In this document: positions 17,345 to 26,454 of the stretch, in pieces
Layout: each line of letters begins with the position of its first letter
How positions within the stretch are numbered: the stretch's first letter is position 1
Assembly (NCBI GenBank): GCA_024227155.1
Contig: JAAELB010000157.1
Span: 1 to 37,045, forward strand
From: Desulfobulbaceae bacterium
Lineage (GTDB): Bacteria > Desulfobacterota > Desulfobulbia > Desulfobulbales > Desulfocapsaceae
Direction: 5' to 3'
Length of the DNA stretch: 37,045 nt
The notes under the pieces: generated by a model
Databases searched by the model: none
What the model was told of the DNA's origin: nothing
What the model saw: only the letters and a program-made list of their open reading frames with translations
Position numbers and translations under genes: made by a program

Positions 17345-18708
17345 TGCTGTAAAAGCTGCGTAATAGCAACCGAATCGTATTTACCACTTTCTTTCATAGG
17401 GATACGTTCGACTGTTTTTATCCAGCGGGGCAGCGCGTAGGTCTCAAAGGAGTCAGCCAGTACCAGCCTGATCGATTCAATGTCCACTGTATTCCCCTCA
17501 ATCAAAACTCCTATCAGGTTCTCACGAGCGCCGCCAAAAGGAACTGCCGTTACCACGCAGTCTACAACACCGGGCTGCTTTTTAATGACGAGACGAATTT
17601 CATCGAGATCAACGCGCTTTCCCCCGACCTTTGTTACATGATCAGCCCGCCCAAGCAGAGCAAATGCATTGTCGTCTCTTTTCTCCACCCGGTCACCTGC
17701 ACGATAAAAACCTTCTTCGTCAACAGCTAATTCAGGAGAGATATACGGTGACTTTACTGCAAGACACCCTCCTGACGTTTTCCAGCGTATTGATGGAAAT
17801 GGTGTAAAATGATCTTCTCCAAGCCACCTGTTTCTCGTAGCGATCCCGCCTGTTTCGGTGGAACCATACACCTCTGTAACCCCCATGCCATTGGTTGCAG
17901 AAAAGGCCCTGTTGTCCGCTTCATCCAGCATGCCTGCAGAAGAAAAGGCCAGCCTCAACTCTATTTTGCTTTTACCGAGTCCCCTGTAGTGGGCAGGAAC
18001 ACTTGCAAGTATCGAAACACGGTTTTCCACGGCAGCGGTGACAATTTCACCCGGAAAAGAGGGTGTCTCATCCACAACGGTGGCCATGGAAACAAGGGGT
18101 AAGATCACAGTGTACAAAAGGCCATAAATGTGATTGGCCGGCACGGTTCCGAGAATACAGTCCCGCTCTGTCACCCCAAAATGGCTGGCAAGAAACAAAC
18201 CTTCACCAAATAAATTCTCCGCCCTCTTGGTCCACATCTGTGGAGAACCGGTGGAACCACCGGTATAGAGTTGCAGTAATTCATCACCTGGTGATACATG
18301 GTGATCCAGCGGGATGTCTAGCCTCTTTTGTGCAGGAATTGACTGGGGAGAGATGACTTTTAACCCTTCCGGAAACGATCCTGCACTATCCGAGATAACG
18401 GTTTTAAACCCTACTTTTCTCTGTATCTCGAGCAAAGGTTTTTCTGAAAAGGTATAGGGTACAAGAAGGTTCGGTCCATCTCCGAGTGAGGCCAGAATGG
18501 CCGCAGCCATGATTGGTTTATTATCCGTAGCAAGGCAAACTGTAGCCTCTGGGGACTCTTCCTGACAGAGCACCGTACGAAACATGGATGCAATCCTGTA
18601 CACCTCTTTAAAGGTTGCTCCCCCCACTACAAACTCTTTGTCGGGATATTTGGGCCCTCGAAGCAGGGCCTCAATATCTTTTTTTATATCTTGGTCAAAA
18701 CTAGTCAT
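17341..18708 (-). CDS. AMP-dependent acyl-ACP/CoA synthetase
   Basis: The frame is open to 18732, but the ATG at 18708 overlaps the preceding stop by only 8 bp and is preferred (455 residues). Adenylation motifs: YTGGSTGSPQMWTK (about 148-161), VYGSTETG (280-287), YRAGDRVEKRD and GRADHVTKVGGKRVD (A7-A8), and the C-terminal catalytic lysine near K443 in ESGKYD. It activates a carboxylic acid as acyl-AMP and loads it on CoA or ACP. In APE clusters the equivalent ligase (ApeH) primes the chain with an aromatic acid. No ammonia-lyase is found here, so the starter may be a fatty acid. Confidence 0.87.
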   Translation of the reverse strand: MTSFDQDIKKDIEALLRGPKYPDKEFVVGGATFKEVYRIASMFRTVLCQEESPEATVCLATDNKPIMAAAILASLGDGPNLLVPYTFSEKPLLEIQRKVGFKTVISDSAGSFPEGLKVISPQSIPAQKRLDIPLDHHVSPGDELLQLYTGGSTGSPQMWTKRAENLFGEGLFLASHFGVTERDCILGTVPANHIYGLLYTVILPLVSMATVVDETPSFPGEIVTAAVENRVSILASVPAHYRGLGKSKIELRLAFSSAGMLDEADNRAFSATNGMGVTEVYGSTETGGIATRNRWLGEDHFTPFPSIRWKTSGGCLAVKSPYISPELAVDEEGFYRAGDRVEKRDDNAFALLGRADHVTKVGGKRVDLDEIRLVIKKQPGVVDCVVTAVPFGGARENLIGVLIEGNTVDIESIRLVLADSFETYALPRWIKTVERIPMKESGKYDSVAITQLLQQ

Positions 18709-19975
18709 TGACTCTCTGTATCGGTCTGCCAAAGGACTGATCTTTAAGCTCCCTGTCCCTTGACCTGAAACTGTTGTCGTCCATTTCCTTTCGAACCACC
18801 TGCTTAAAGAGTTTGGTCATCTTTATCTGTTGCGACTCCTCCCGGTAAAAAGCATTCCAGGCATAATCAAGCAGCTCCTGCAATTTTTCTGCACTCATAT
18901 TTTTCGGCTGATAGACAACTTTATCCGCTGAAAAATCATTCCAGTCCTGGGACAAAATTCTGTTTTGACTACTCAGCTCAGTATAGGCTTTGGTGTGGGG
19001 GAAGGGGGTTAAAACCGTAAATTCGGCTAAATCCAACTCAATCTCCAGAAGGAAATCAACCAGACGTTTTATGCTGTCCTCGGTGTGATTATCCAGTCCT
19101 AAAAGGATGGTCCCCTCCACCCCGATCCCATGATCATGGTACCGTTTGATCCGCTCTTTAATATAGTCTGAGGTATCAAAGACTGCCTGGTACACATACC
19201 AGGCACCGGCCTGGGCCGCAAGATCAAGGACCTTCGGGTCGTCTTCGATGGGATGCGAACACCATTTCTTTTTCAGTGGAATCATCTCCCGGAAAAGATC
19301 CATCTCCCACTGGGTGTCCTGTGCCAGTGAGTTATCGACCATAAAGAGCCTGTTATTTTTAATTCCGCCAAGTTCTTCAATGGTCTTTTCGATGGGCCTG
19401 GGACGAAACACCCTTCCACCCAGGTACGAGACAGCACATGGGTAGCAGTTAAAACGACATCCTCTTGAAGCGTGCACCAGGTCCACCATCTGCACACCCT
19501 TATAATTATAGAGCTCGCGGTTAAGAATATCTCTTCGCGCAGGCCCCACAAGAGCGATATCTGGTCGCTCATTAATAAAATCGTAGCATGGCTGTAAGCG
19601 GTTATTTTTAAAATCCGAGAGAACCTGTTCCATTCGCCCCTCTGACTCACCAAGAAAGACCGCGTCAGCATGCTGCATGGTCTCTTCAGCGTGGAGCATG
19701 GTGGCAATACCACCAAAGATCACCTTTACCCCTTTTTCTCTGTAAAGATCTGCAATTTCCCAGCCCCTTTTTACCTGCACCGTGAGCATCATGGAGATAC
19801 CGACAAAATCCACATCTTCGTCAAAATCGATATTCTCCAGATTTTCATCGACAAAGTCAATATCGACATAGTCTGGCAGGGAGGCTGCGAAAACAACAGG
19901 GCCGTGGGGGGGAAGGTGGAATTCCGTTTGTCTGTCCAGCTTGGCCCATTTGGGGTAGATGAGTTTAAATTTCAT
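18701..19975 (-). CDS. B12-binding-type radical SAM enzyme
   Basis: 424 residues. The N-terminal Rossmann-like part (KLIYPKW at the start, VGISMMLTVQ at 58-67, VIFGGIATMLHAEE at 85-98, FLGESEGRM) is followed by the cluster motif C173-C177-C180 (SRGCRFNCYPC), DNSLAQD and EGTILLGLDNHTEDS. The arrangement matches cobalamin-type radical SAM proteins (BchE/HpnJ-like superfamily). It overlaps the DUF3261 gene by 11 bp and the ligase by 8 bp. Methylation, cyclisation or oxidation of the acyl chain is possible. Confidence 0.86.
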   Translation of the reverse strand: MKFKLIYPKWAKLDRQTEFHLPPHGPVVFAASLPDYVDIDFVDENLENIDFDEDVDFVGISMMLTVQVKRGWEIADLYREKGVKVIFGGIATMLHAEETMQHADAVFLGESEGRMEQVLSDFKNNRLQPCYDFINERPDIALVGPARRDILNRELYNYKGVQMVDLVHASRGCRFNCYPCAVSYLGGRVFRPRPIEKTIEELGGIKNNRLFMVDNSLAQDTQWEMDLFREMIPLKKKWCSHPIEDDPKVLDLAAQAGAWYVYQAVFDTSDYIKERIKRYHDHGIGVEGTILLGLDNHTEDSIKRLVDFLLEIELDLAEFTVLTPFPHTKAYTELSSQNRILSQDWNDFSADKVVYQPKNMSAEKLQELLDYAWNAFYREESQQIKMTKLFKQVVRKEMDDNSFRSRDRELKDQSFGRPIQRVND

Positions 19976-20675
19976 TTAAGTTATCAACACGTATCAATTT
20001 CATTTTAAGGCTATATCCCCGTTTACCAGCAAGGCCACCATGAGCATAAGATGTCAATTTCAGAAATTCGGGGATAAGGCTAGAACCTATTTTTTTGCAC
20101 TGGTAGCCGGAGATGGTTCGCTCAAGGGTTAAATCAGCGCCGTAATAGTTCACCTGCCAGCAACCATCTGTTTCATCTTCTCCAACCTTTTGTAAAAGGA
20201 GATCAACCACCCTTCCATCTTGGTCTATATGGCGGCAGACAGAGTCGCCCCCCGCGAATGTGCCTTTGCGCGTCGTAATGCTTGCGGGCGGCTGAAAAAT
20301 TGCCCGTATATCATCAACTAACCCTTCAGCAAAACCGGGATTATCAAAGGGTGGCACTGCTCTTTGGACCTCAAGACCCTCCTCGCCTCGATAGACTGCC
20401 TGAAAAAGTGTAAAACCCTCAACTGTAACCAGGGCACACTCGAAACTCGTTCCGGACAAAGTGGTAATACCGATCACTGTGGAACCGGCTCCGTTTTCCA
20501 TACTAAAATCGATGGAATGGACAAAGTGGTAGTTCCCCTGTGGGAAGAGTTCTCTGCAGGTATGATCTCCCCCTATTTCCTGAACACCGACAAGATCCGG
20601 AAGACGGTATTGTTCAGCAGCACAGGATGCGAGGAGGACCAGTAGTAGTGGCAGGAAAATCCAAGAGAGCTTCAT
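19965..20675 (-). CDS. DUF3261-like lipoprotein
   Basis: 236 residues. A signal peptide ending in the lipobox LLASC (C18) predicts a lipoprotein. The middle (TVIGITTLSGTSFECALVT and following, about 66-90) resembles DUF3261 proteins, which in APE clusters sit beside LolA-like and MMPL proteins and probably help move the lipid product through the periplasm. It overlaps the LolA-like gene by 4 bp. The DUF3261 assignment rests on pattern and context. Confidence 0.68.
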   Translation of the reverse strand: MKLSWIFLPLLLVLLASCAAEQYRLPDLVGVQEIGGDHTCRELFPQGNYHFVHSIDFSMENGAGSTVIGITTLSGTSFECALVTVEGFTLFQAVYRGEEGLEVQRAVPPFDNPGFAEGLVDDIRAIFQPPASITTRKGTFAGGDSVCRHIDQDGRVVDLLLQKVGEDETDGCWQVNYYGADLTLERTISGYQCKKIGSSLIPEFLKLTSYAHGGLAGKRGYSLKMKLIRVDNLNEI

Positions 20676-21268
20676 TTTTGGTCAAATATGGAGGCAGGAA
20701 TTTCCTGATTTAGAATCCTGTTTTTGAAGGTCAATGTCGTATAGGAATCAGCACCCTCTACAATTTTAACCTCGTTAAGTAATCCCTTCCTTGTGGCAAA
20801 TGTGAGTTCTATTTTGCTGATCAAACCCGCAAGCATTTCTTCTTTAGGGGTCAGAACTATTGTATGGACTCCAGCAAAAGCGACTTCAAACATTTCATTT
20901 TCTGTAAAACGACCATCAAGCCAGCTGCCGATATCGGCGAGCACGAACTGCATAAAGTCAAGCCGCATGCCCTTTTCTTCGATAAGTGCACCGTCTCTTT
21001 CAATAAATTTTTTAATTTTACTCCCGTGCATAAGCAAGATGGATCGGATGGGAGATAGATATTCCCAGCGAAGGGAACCTGGGGATTGAAAGGTAAGAGA
21101 GCCGGTGGAAACAATGGGTCTGCTGAGAATCTTCAAATGTTTTTCCTGGACGAAGTGCGCCTGGATAGACTGAAGATCAATCGGCTTAAGCTCTTCGGCT
21201 GCCCCCCAGGACATCTGCGCCAAACAGAAGGAAAACAGAAGGGTTATAAACAGGACAACACGCGTCAT
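20672..21268 (-). CDS. LolA-like outer-membrane carrier protein
   Basis: 198 residues with a signal peptide (cleavage near SWGA-AEE). IQAHFVQEKHLKILSRPIVS, then GSLRWEYLSP and LTFATRKGLLNEVKI are characteristic of the LolA-like proteins of APE clusters. They are periplasmic half-barrels able to carry a hydrophobic chain. The start overlaps the FabG stop by one base. With the DUF3261 lipoprotein and the MMPL exporter it forms the export set of the locus. Confidence 0.82.
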   Translation of the reverse strand: MTRVVLFITLLFSFCLAQMSWGAAEELKPIDLQSIQAHFVQEKHLKILSRPIVSTGSLTFQSPGSLRWEYLSPIRSILLMHGSKIKKFIERDGALIEEKGMRLDFMQFVLADIGSWLDGRFTENEMFEVAFAGVHTIVLTPKEEMLAGLISKIELTFATRKGLLNEVKIVEGADSYTTLTFKNRILNQEIPASIFDQK

Positions 21269-22005
21269 TAAAACATTCCGCCATTTACTGAAATTACCTG
21301 GCCGGTTACATAGGAAGCCTTATCAGAACAGAGAAAATCTACGACCTGTGCAACTTCAGACGGAGCGCCGATACGGGCCATTGGTATAATGCTTTTTATA
21401 TGGGCTTTTGGGGCCTCTTCTATCATCTCCGTCTCAATCAAACCCGGCGCCACAACATTTACCCGGATACCAAGTCGCGCAACCTCAGAAGCAACAGACC
21501 TGCTGGCCGCATTCAAGCCTGCTTTCGCTGCGGCGTAATTAGCCTGACCACGATTAGCCATGAGAGAGCTGGCGGAAGAGATGGAAACAATGGATCCCTT
21601 GCGCCGACGGACCATTTTCTCAATAACCGGCCGACTCATATTGTAAAAACCATTGAGGCTGGTATCAATCACCGACTGCCAGTTTTCGGGGGGCATCATC
21701 ATAAACAGACCATCTGCAATAATGCCGGCATTGTTAATGAGGACATCAATAGAACCGAGTCTCTCTGCAATATCGTCAATTATCCTCTCTACTGCCTGCC
21801 CATCCCTGACATCAAAGTGACAGATTTCCCCCTGCCCGCCAAGAGACTCTACCTGTGCCAGAGTCTCTTGTGCACCATCTTTATCACTCATATAGTTTAT
21901 GACAATGTAATAGCCACTTTGACATAATTCAGTGCAGATAGCCCGGCCGATCCCTTTACTGCCACCGGTCACAATAGCGACCTGTAATTCTTTTTCCACT
22001 GTCAT
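21268..22005 (-). CDS. 3-oxoacyl-ACP reductase (FabG/ApeQ-type)
   Basis: 245 residues, short-chain dehydrogenase. NADPH motif TGGSKGIG (13-20), NNAG (91-94), catalytic S143/S144, Y157 and K161 (YAAAK), and C-terminal SVNGGMF. It reduces 3-oxoacyl-ACP to the 3-hydroxyacyl form. It is the only ketoreductase in the window, so it must serve all ketosynthases here or share with the housekeeping FabG. It lies 31 bp after the ApeP-like gene. Confidence 0.93.
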   Translation of the reverse strand: MTVEKELQVAIVTGGSKGIGRAICTELCQSGYYIVINYMSDKDGAQETLAQVESLGGQGEICHFDVRDGQAVERIIDDIAERLGSIDVLINNAGIIADGLFMMMPPENWQSVIDTSLNGFYNMSRPVIEKMVRRRKGSIVSISSASSLMANRGQANYAAAKAGLNAASRSVASEVARLGIRVNVVAPGLIETEMIEEAPKAHIKSIIPMARIGAPSEVAQVVDFLCSDKASYVTGQVISVNGGMF

Positions 22006-22036
22006 TTTTTTAACTAACCATCATTCATTTGAAATT

Positions 22037-22471
22037 TTATGCCTGGAAGAGCTGTAAAACAATTTCACCAATACGTTTTTCACCAATATGGAGCAGACAA
22101 CACACTTCTCGAAGATTTTCAAAATTATAGGTATTCTCGGCTCTTGTTACAACAGCAGAACCATAGGGAAGGTAATCTATGAATATTTCAGCCTTTTTAA
22201 TCCCCACCAGCCAACCCATCTTATCTGAATCAAGCCCCAGAGTCTGTATCCTGTCCCAGCCATTGCACACTCCAGCTGTCTGTGCTGCCAACTCGATCAA
22301 AATCAGAGAATGTATACCCCTGGCCTCTGCCATTGGCCAGGACTTTTTAACGTAACTTAGAGTGCGTGCGTGGCTACTGTCAACCTCAAGCACTTCCTCC
22401 ACAAACATCATATCACCACGATGGGGGAGCAGGTCCTCCAAAGTAAGGTCTGAAAGTTTTATTGATGCCAT
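22037..22471 (-). CDS. ApeP-like hotdog dehydratase subunit lacking the catalytic His
   Basis: 144 residues, single hotdog. DLLPHRGDMMFVEEV (13-27) is the typical N-terminal segment. HSLILIELAAQTAG (54-67) carries E60 in the position of the FabZ catalytic glutamate. Fourteen residues earlier, where FabZ has His, the sequence is SWPM (P46), so the histidine is missing. This is the inverse of the subunit at 8325, which has the His but no acid. In APE systems ApeI and ApeP act as a heterocomplex, and the pair here could share one active site. It is the first gene of the minus-strand run. Confidence 0.8.
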   Translation of the reverse strand: MASIKLSDLTLEDLLPHRGDMMFVEEVLEVDSSHARTLSYVKKSWPMAEARGIHSLILIELAAQTAGVCNGWDRIQTLGLDSDKMGWLVGIKKAEIFIDYLPYGSAVVTRAENTYNFENLREVCCLLHIGEKRIGEIVLQLFQA

Positions 22472-22664
22472 TCTTGTTAACTAATTATTATATCTAGATA
22501 TTTTGAATTCTACCACAAAAGCAGATGACAAATCCCAGTGAGCAATATATGATGTATACCATGAAAAATCACCTGGTACAATTCATAGAAAGTCAAGCTC
22601 CTAGCGCTGTTATTACGCCGCATCCAAATTTTTAATTCAAACCTACTTCAAAAGCCAAAAATTT
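22472..22664. promoter_or_regulatory. Divergent intergenic region between the two biosynthetic operons
   Basis: This 193-bp AT-rich gap separates the minus-strand run (starting 22471) from the plus-strand operon (starting 22665), so promoters for both should lie here. On the minus strand a TATAAT hexamer occupies 22492-22487, about 10 bp plus a short leader from the dehydratase start; the matching -35 is poor. No clear -10/-35 pair or Shine-Dalgarno is seen for the plus-strand ACP. No recognised operator or riboswitch was found. Confidence 0.45.
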
Positions 22665-22931
22665 ATGAATGAGTTGATAGAAGAGCTCAAGGAAAAGTTA
22701 ATTGATATCTTGAGTTTGCAGGATATGAAACCGCAAGATCTAGATGAAAATGCACAACTGGTCGGAGGCGATCTTGGAATCGACTCCATCGACGTCCTGG
22801 AAATGGTTGTCATGGTTGAAAAAGATTACGGTATTGTGATCAACAATCAGGAGGTGGGGCAAAAAGTGTTCGCCTCTCTGTCAAACCTGGCTAAATATAT
22901 AGAAACAAACAGACAAGAGACATCTTCTTGA
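22665..22931 (+). CDS. Acyl carrier protein
   Basis: 88 residues with the phosphopantetheine site LGIDSIDVLEM (S41). It is the first gene of the plus-strand operon, and its stop overlaps the TTG start of the ketosynthase/CLF fusion by 4 bp, which makes it the likely carrier for that enzyme. There is no strong ribosome binding site before its ATG. Confidence 0.93.
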   Translation: MNELIEELKEKLIDILSLQDMKPQDLDENAQLVGGDLGIDSIDVLEMVVMVEKDYGIVINNQEVGQKVFASLSNLAKYIETNRQETSS

Positions 22932-25108
22932 AAAACAGCACTATCTATATTTGCGGTGCGGGGATAATCAGCTCACTGGGTTCAGGTCTTGAGAGTACTG
23001 AAAAGAAGCTTCGAGAAAATCGTTCAGCGCTTAAGCCCCTTGCACTGTTTGCTCTACAGCAGGGAGACCCTCTGCCGGTTGGGGAAGTTGCTCTTTTAGA
23101 ACCTGTTTCTTCTCCCCCCAGGAGTCACCAGCTGGCAGAGATTGCTGCCAGCCAGGCGATGGATGGCAGCAGCCTCTGTCCGGATGCAATTATTCTTGGA
23201 ACCACCACCGGTGGAATTCTCACCACAGAGCAACTGCTGAAAAAAGAGAACCAGAACAAAGAACTATACCGAAACCATGGTTTAAACACGGTGGCCGACT
23301 ATGTTGCACGTGAAACAGGCTGCAGCGGCCCCGCGATAGTAGTATCCACCGCCTGTTCTTCCGGAACTGTTGCCATCACTATGGCCGTGAAAATGTTGCG
23401 TAGCGGACGGGTCAAAACTGTTTTGGCCGGCGGAGTAGATTCCCTGGCCCGTCTCACCTATTTTGGTTTTCACTCCCTGCAGCTCGTTGACCGTGATGGC
23501 TGTAAACCTCTGGATCAAAACCGACAGGGCATGGCCGTGGCTGAGGGAGCCGGCATGCTTCTTCTCAGTACGGTTAAACCGAAAATTTTCCAGGGCGCAC
23601 TCCTTGGAACCGGCCTTTCCTGTGACGCCTACCACCCCGCGGCTCCTCACCCGCAAGGAGATGGCGCTCTTGCGGCCATGGAAAATGCCCTGGCGGAAGC
23701 CGGCCTCAACCCTGAGGATATCGACTATATCAATCTTCACGGCACCGGCACCCCGGACAATGATCTTGCGGAATCAAAAGCTGTCCGCCGATTATTCCCA
23801 ACAGTTCCGCCACTATCCTCCATTAAAGGAGCCAGCGGACACACCCTTGCAGCCGCAGGGGCGATTGAAGCCGTTGTTGCCTCAATGGCAGTGACCAACC
23901 ATTTCATGCCCGGCAACACAAACCTGCAACAACTTGATCCCGAACTGGGGATAACCCCTCTGACCACGCCAGTGGAGGGGGCTGTGCAGACGGTGCTCTC
24001 AAACTCCTTTGGCTTTGGTGGTAACAACGGTTCACTAATCATCGGCTCAGAACAACATTGCAGCGGTAAGACAACAGATAGGGCCACAGGTAAGGGGAAT
24101 ACTTTTGGCATTCACGGCTATGCCTGCCTGACTGGTGCAGGAGATACTGCCGAGACACTGGCAGGTATCAGTAGCGGCTCTGCCCTTGACGGAATGGCGT
24201 CTCCCGCTACCATTGCAGACAATCTCCCCCCACGCCTGATACGTCGCTTGAAACGATTGCCCAGAATGAGTCTGTCACTTGCGGTCGCAGCCCATGGTAA
24301 TTCTGGGGATGATAGAGAAAATCCACACTCTGTTTTTATGGGAACGGGGTGGGGAGCCCTTTCTGAAACCTACGATTTTCTCGATCGACTCGCGGATACC
24401 GAGGAAAAATTTGCAAGTCCCACTGATTTTGTCGGCTCCGTCCATAATGGGCCGGCCAGCCAGGTGGCGATGATGTTTAAAGCCAAAGGAGCAAACATCA
24501 CAACCAGTGGTGGTGATTACTCTTTTGAACAGGCTCTCTTTGGTGCCGATCTTCTGCATGCGGATTCATCGAAACCGGCACTCATCCTTGGTGCCGATGA
24601 AGCTCACACCAGTTTTTCACCACTCTTTGACCCATCAATCGCCAAAGGCTCATCTCTTTGCGATGGTGGCGGCGCGCTTTATGTCACAAGAGAAACGACA
24701 GGAGCTAAATGTTGTGTCTCCCTTCCTTTCTACAAACATGGCAAGGCTGACAATGTTATCGAAGACCTGCTGCAGTCGCTCACTGCTGGTACAAATGAAC
24801 GAAGTAATTACGCCTGCATCATGGCTGGCATCCCTGCGTCCATGGTAGAACAGGGACAAAAACAGCTTGAACAGTTTCTTGCGCTTAGCGGGACATTGGT
24901 GCCCGTAGTCCACTACCGACAGTTTGTTGGTGAATTTGCCTCGGCTTCCGCTGTGGCAGCTGCTCTCGCCGTCTCTTTTCTTGAAACAGGCACAGTTCCA
25001 GCTGCAATAACCGAGGGAAGTGAAATTAAAATTGACGACGCAAACAGTAAAATTCTTATCTTAGGGCTTGGAGAATATATTTCCGCCATGGAGCTTTTTG
25101 CACCATGA
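22928..25108 (+). CDS. Fused ketosynthase and chain-length-factor-like protein
   Basis: 726 residues. The start is a TTG at 22928; the ketosynthase fold begins at once (IYICGAGIISSLGSG), so no later start is credible. Residues 1-373 are a complete ketosynthase: C143 in STACSSG, H271 in NLHGTGTPDND, H305 in KGASGHT with K300, and FGFGGNN. Residues ~393-726 are a second thiolase-fold domain of the 'ketoacyl synthase N-terminal-like/chain length factor' type: FMGTGWGAL, SPTDFVGSVHNGPASQ, then TTSGGDYSFEQAL where the catalytic Cys would be, so it is not a condensing enzyme. APE systems use a separate ApeO-ApeC KS-CLF pair; here they are one chain. It overlaps the radical SAM gene by 4 bp. Confidence 0.88.
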   Translation: MKNSTIYICGAGIISSLGSGLESTEKKLRENRSALKPLALFALQQGDPLPVGEVALLEPVSSPPRSHQLAEIAASQAMDGSSLCPDAIILGTTTGGILTTEQLLKKENQNKELYRNHGLNTVADYVARETGCSGPAIVVSTACSSGTVAITMAVKMLRSGRVKTVLAGGVDSLARLTYFGFHSLQLVDRDGCKPLDQNRQGMAVAEGAGMLLLSTVKPKIFQGALLGTGLSCDAYHPAAPHPQGDGALAAMENALAEAGLNPEDIDYINLHGTGTPDNDLAESKAVRRLFPTVPPLSSIKGASGHTLAAAGAIEAVVASMAVTNHFMPGNTNLQQLDPELGITPLTTPVEGAVQTVLSNSFGFGGNNGSLIIGSEQHCSGKTTDRATGKGNTFGIHGYACLTGAGDTAETLAGISSGSALDGMASPATIADNLPPRLIRRLKRLPRMSLSLAVAAHGNSGDDRENPHSVFMGTGWGALSETYDFLDRLADTEEKFASPTDFVGSVHNGPASQVAMMFKAKGANITTSGGDYSFEQALFGADLLHADSSKPALILGADEAHTSFSPLFDPSIAKGSSLCDGGGALYVTRETTGAKCCVSLPFYKHGKADNVIEDLLQSLTAGTNERSNYACIMAGIPASMVEQGQKQLEQFLALSGTLVPVVHYRQFVGEFASASAVAAALAVSFLETGTVPAAITEGSEIKIDDANSKILILGLGEYISAMELFAP

Positions 25109-26454
25109 GAATATTACTCATCTCCCCCAATACCCTTATAGTTCCATATCCTGTTTACCCAATTGGTCTTGATTATGTAGCCGGAGCTGTCTCAAAGGAG
25201 CATGAGGTTCACATTGCCGATCTCAATATAATCTCTCGCGATGAACTCGAAAAAACTCTCGCCGAATTCTCCCCTGCAATCATCGGTATATCCTGTCGTA
25301 ATATTGACAACACCGATGCAAGCGATCCCCTCTACTTTATTAAAGAATATAAAAAGCTTGTCTCCTGGATCAAGTCCCGATCAAAGACAGTAATCGTCTG
25401 CGGCGGAAGCGGCTTCACCATCATGCCGGAATTCGTTCTAGCAGGTGTTGATGCCGATTACGGTATTGTTGGAGAGGGCGAGCGCTTTGCTCTTTTTGTC
25501 GATGCCATTAAAAAGGGAGAGGATCCAACAGAAATATCCGGAGTTATTTCGCAGAATAGTTCAAAAAAGCAACAACCTGGACCATGGCATGGTGAAATGG
25601 TACGGGAGTTTCATAGCGAAGCAATCCACAACCAGTTCTACCTGGAAACAGGGGGGATGCTCAACCTTCAGTCGAAACGAGGCTGCTCTTTTAATTGTAT
25701 TTACTGCCCATACCCCTCAATTGAGGGAAGAAAACATAGACTGGTAGAACCGGAGAAAGTGGCACAAATGGCTGTTGATCTCCAGGCAGCCGGGGCCAGG
25801 TATTTTTTCATTACCGACTCGGCCTTCAACTCTGATATCGATCACAGCCTGGCTGTAGCCAAGGCCTTTAAGGAGAAGGGTGTTTCAATCCCCTGGGGTG
25901 GATTCTTTGCCCCAACCAGACTACCCGCTGATTATTTTGCGACATTGGCGGATGGGGGGCTTAATCATGTGGAGTTTGGTACTGAGGCTCTCTCGGATTA
26001 CATGCTCAGATCCTACCGTAAACCCTTTACAGTAAAGGATGTTTTCGCAGCCCACCAGGGGGCACTTGATGCCGGTCTGCATGTAGCTCACTATTTTCTT
26101 CTGGGAGGCCCCGGCGAATCTAAAGCGTCAATCGCGGAAACGATGGATGGTATAGATAAACTAAAAAAAACCGTCATTTTTTGTTTCGCCGGTATCAGAA
26201 TCTACCCCCAGACCACTCTTTACCACATGGCAATCGAAGAAAAAAAGATAACCAGTGAAACAGATCTTCTTCAGCCTGTCTTCTATGAAGCGGACTCAAT
26301 TTCCCGTGACACCATTGAAACCCTGGTCAGAAAGAAATGTGATAAACGAATTAACTGGATAATCGGCTCCGGGGGCGCTGTCGGGGCCTCAACCGTGCGC
26401 AAAATGCATGAACGGGGATATTATGGACCACTATGGGAGTACCTTATTCGATGA
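25105..26454 (+). CDS. B12-binding-type radical SAM enzyme
   Basis: 449 residues. An N-terminal Rossmann-like region (MRILLISPNT, IGISCRNIDNTD at 60-71, VIVCGGSGFT at 96-105, YGIVGEGERFAL) precedes the cluster motif C194-C198-C201 (KRGCSFNCIYCPYPS). FGTEALSD and YFLLGGPGES match the barrel. Similar proteins catalyse methylation or ring chemistry at unreactive carbons. It overlaps both neighbours by 4 bp and precedes a membrane methyltransferase. Specific reaction unknown. Confidence 0.87.
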   Translation: MRILLISPNTLIVPYPVYPIGLDYVAGAVSKEHEVHIADLNIISRDELEKTLAEFSPAIIGISCRNIDNTDASDPLYFIKEYKKLVSWIKSRSKTVIVCGGSGFTIMPEFVLAGVDADYGIVGEGERFALFVDAIKKGEDPTEISGVISQNSSKKQQPGPWHGEMVREFHSEAIHNQFYLETGGMLNLQSKRGCSFNCIYCPYPSIEGRKHRLVEPEKVAQMAVDLQAAGARYFFITDSAFNSDIDHSLAVAKAFKEKGVSIPWGGFFAPTRLPADYFATLADGGLNHVEFGTEALSDYMLRSYRKPFTVKDVFAAHQGALDAGLHVAHYFLLGGPGESKASIAETMDGIDKLKKTVIFCFAGIRIYPQTTLYHMAIEEKKITSETDLLQPVFYEADSISRDTIETLVRKKCDKRINWIIGSGGAVGASTVRKMHERGYYGPLWEYLIR

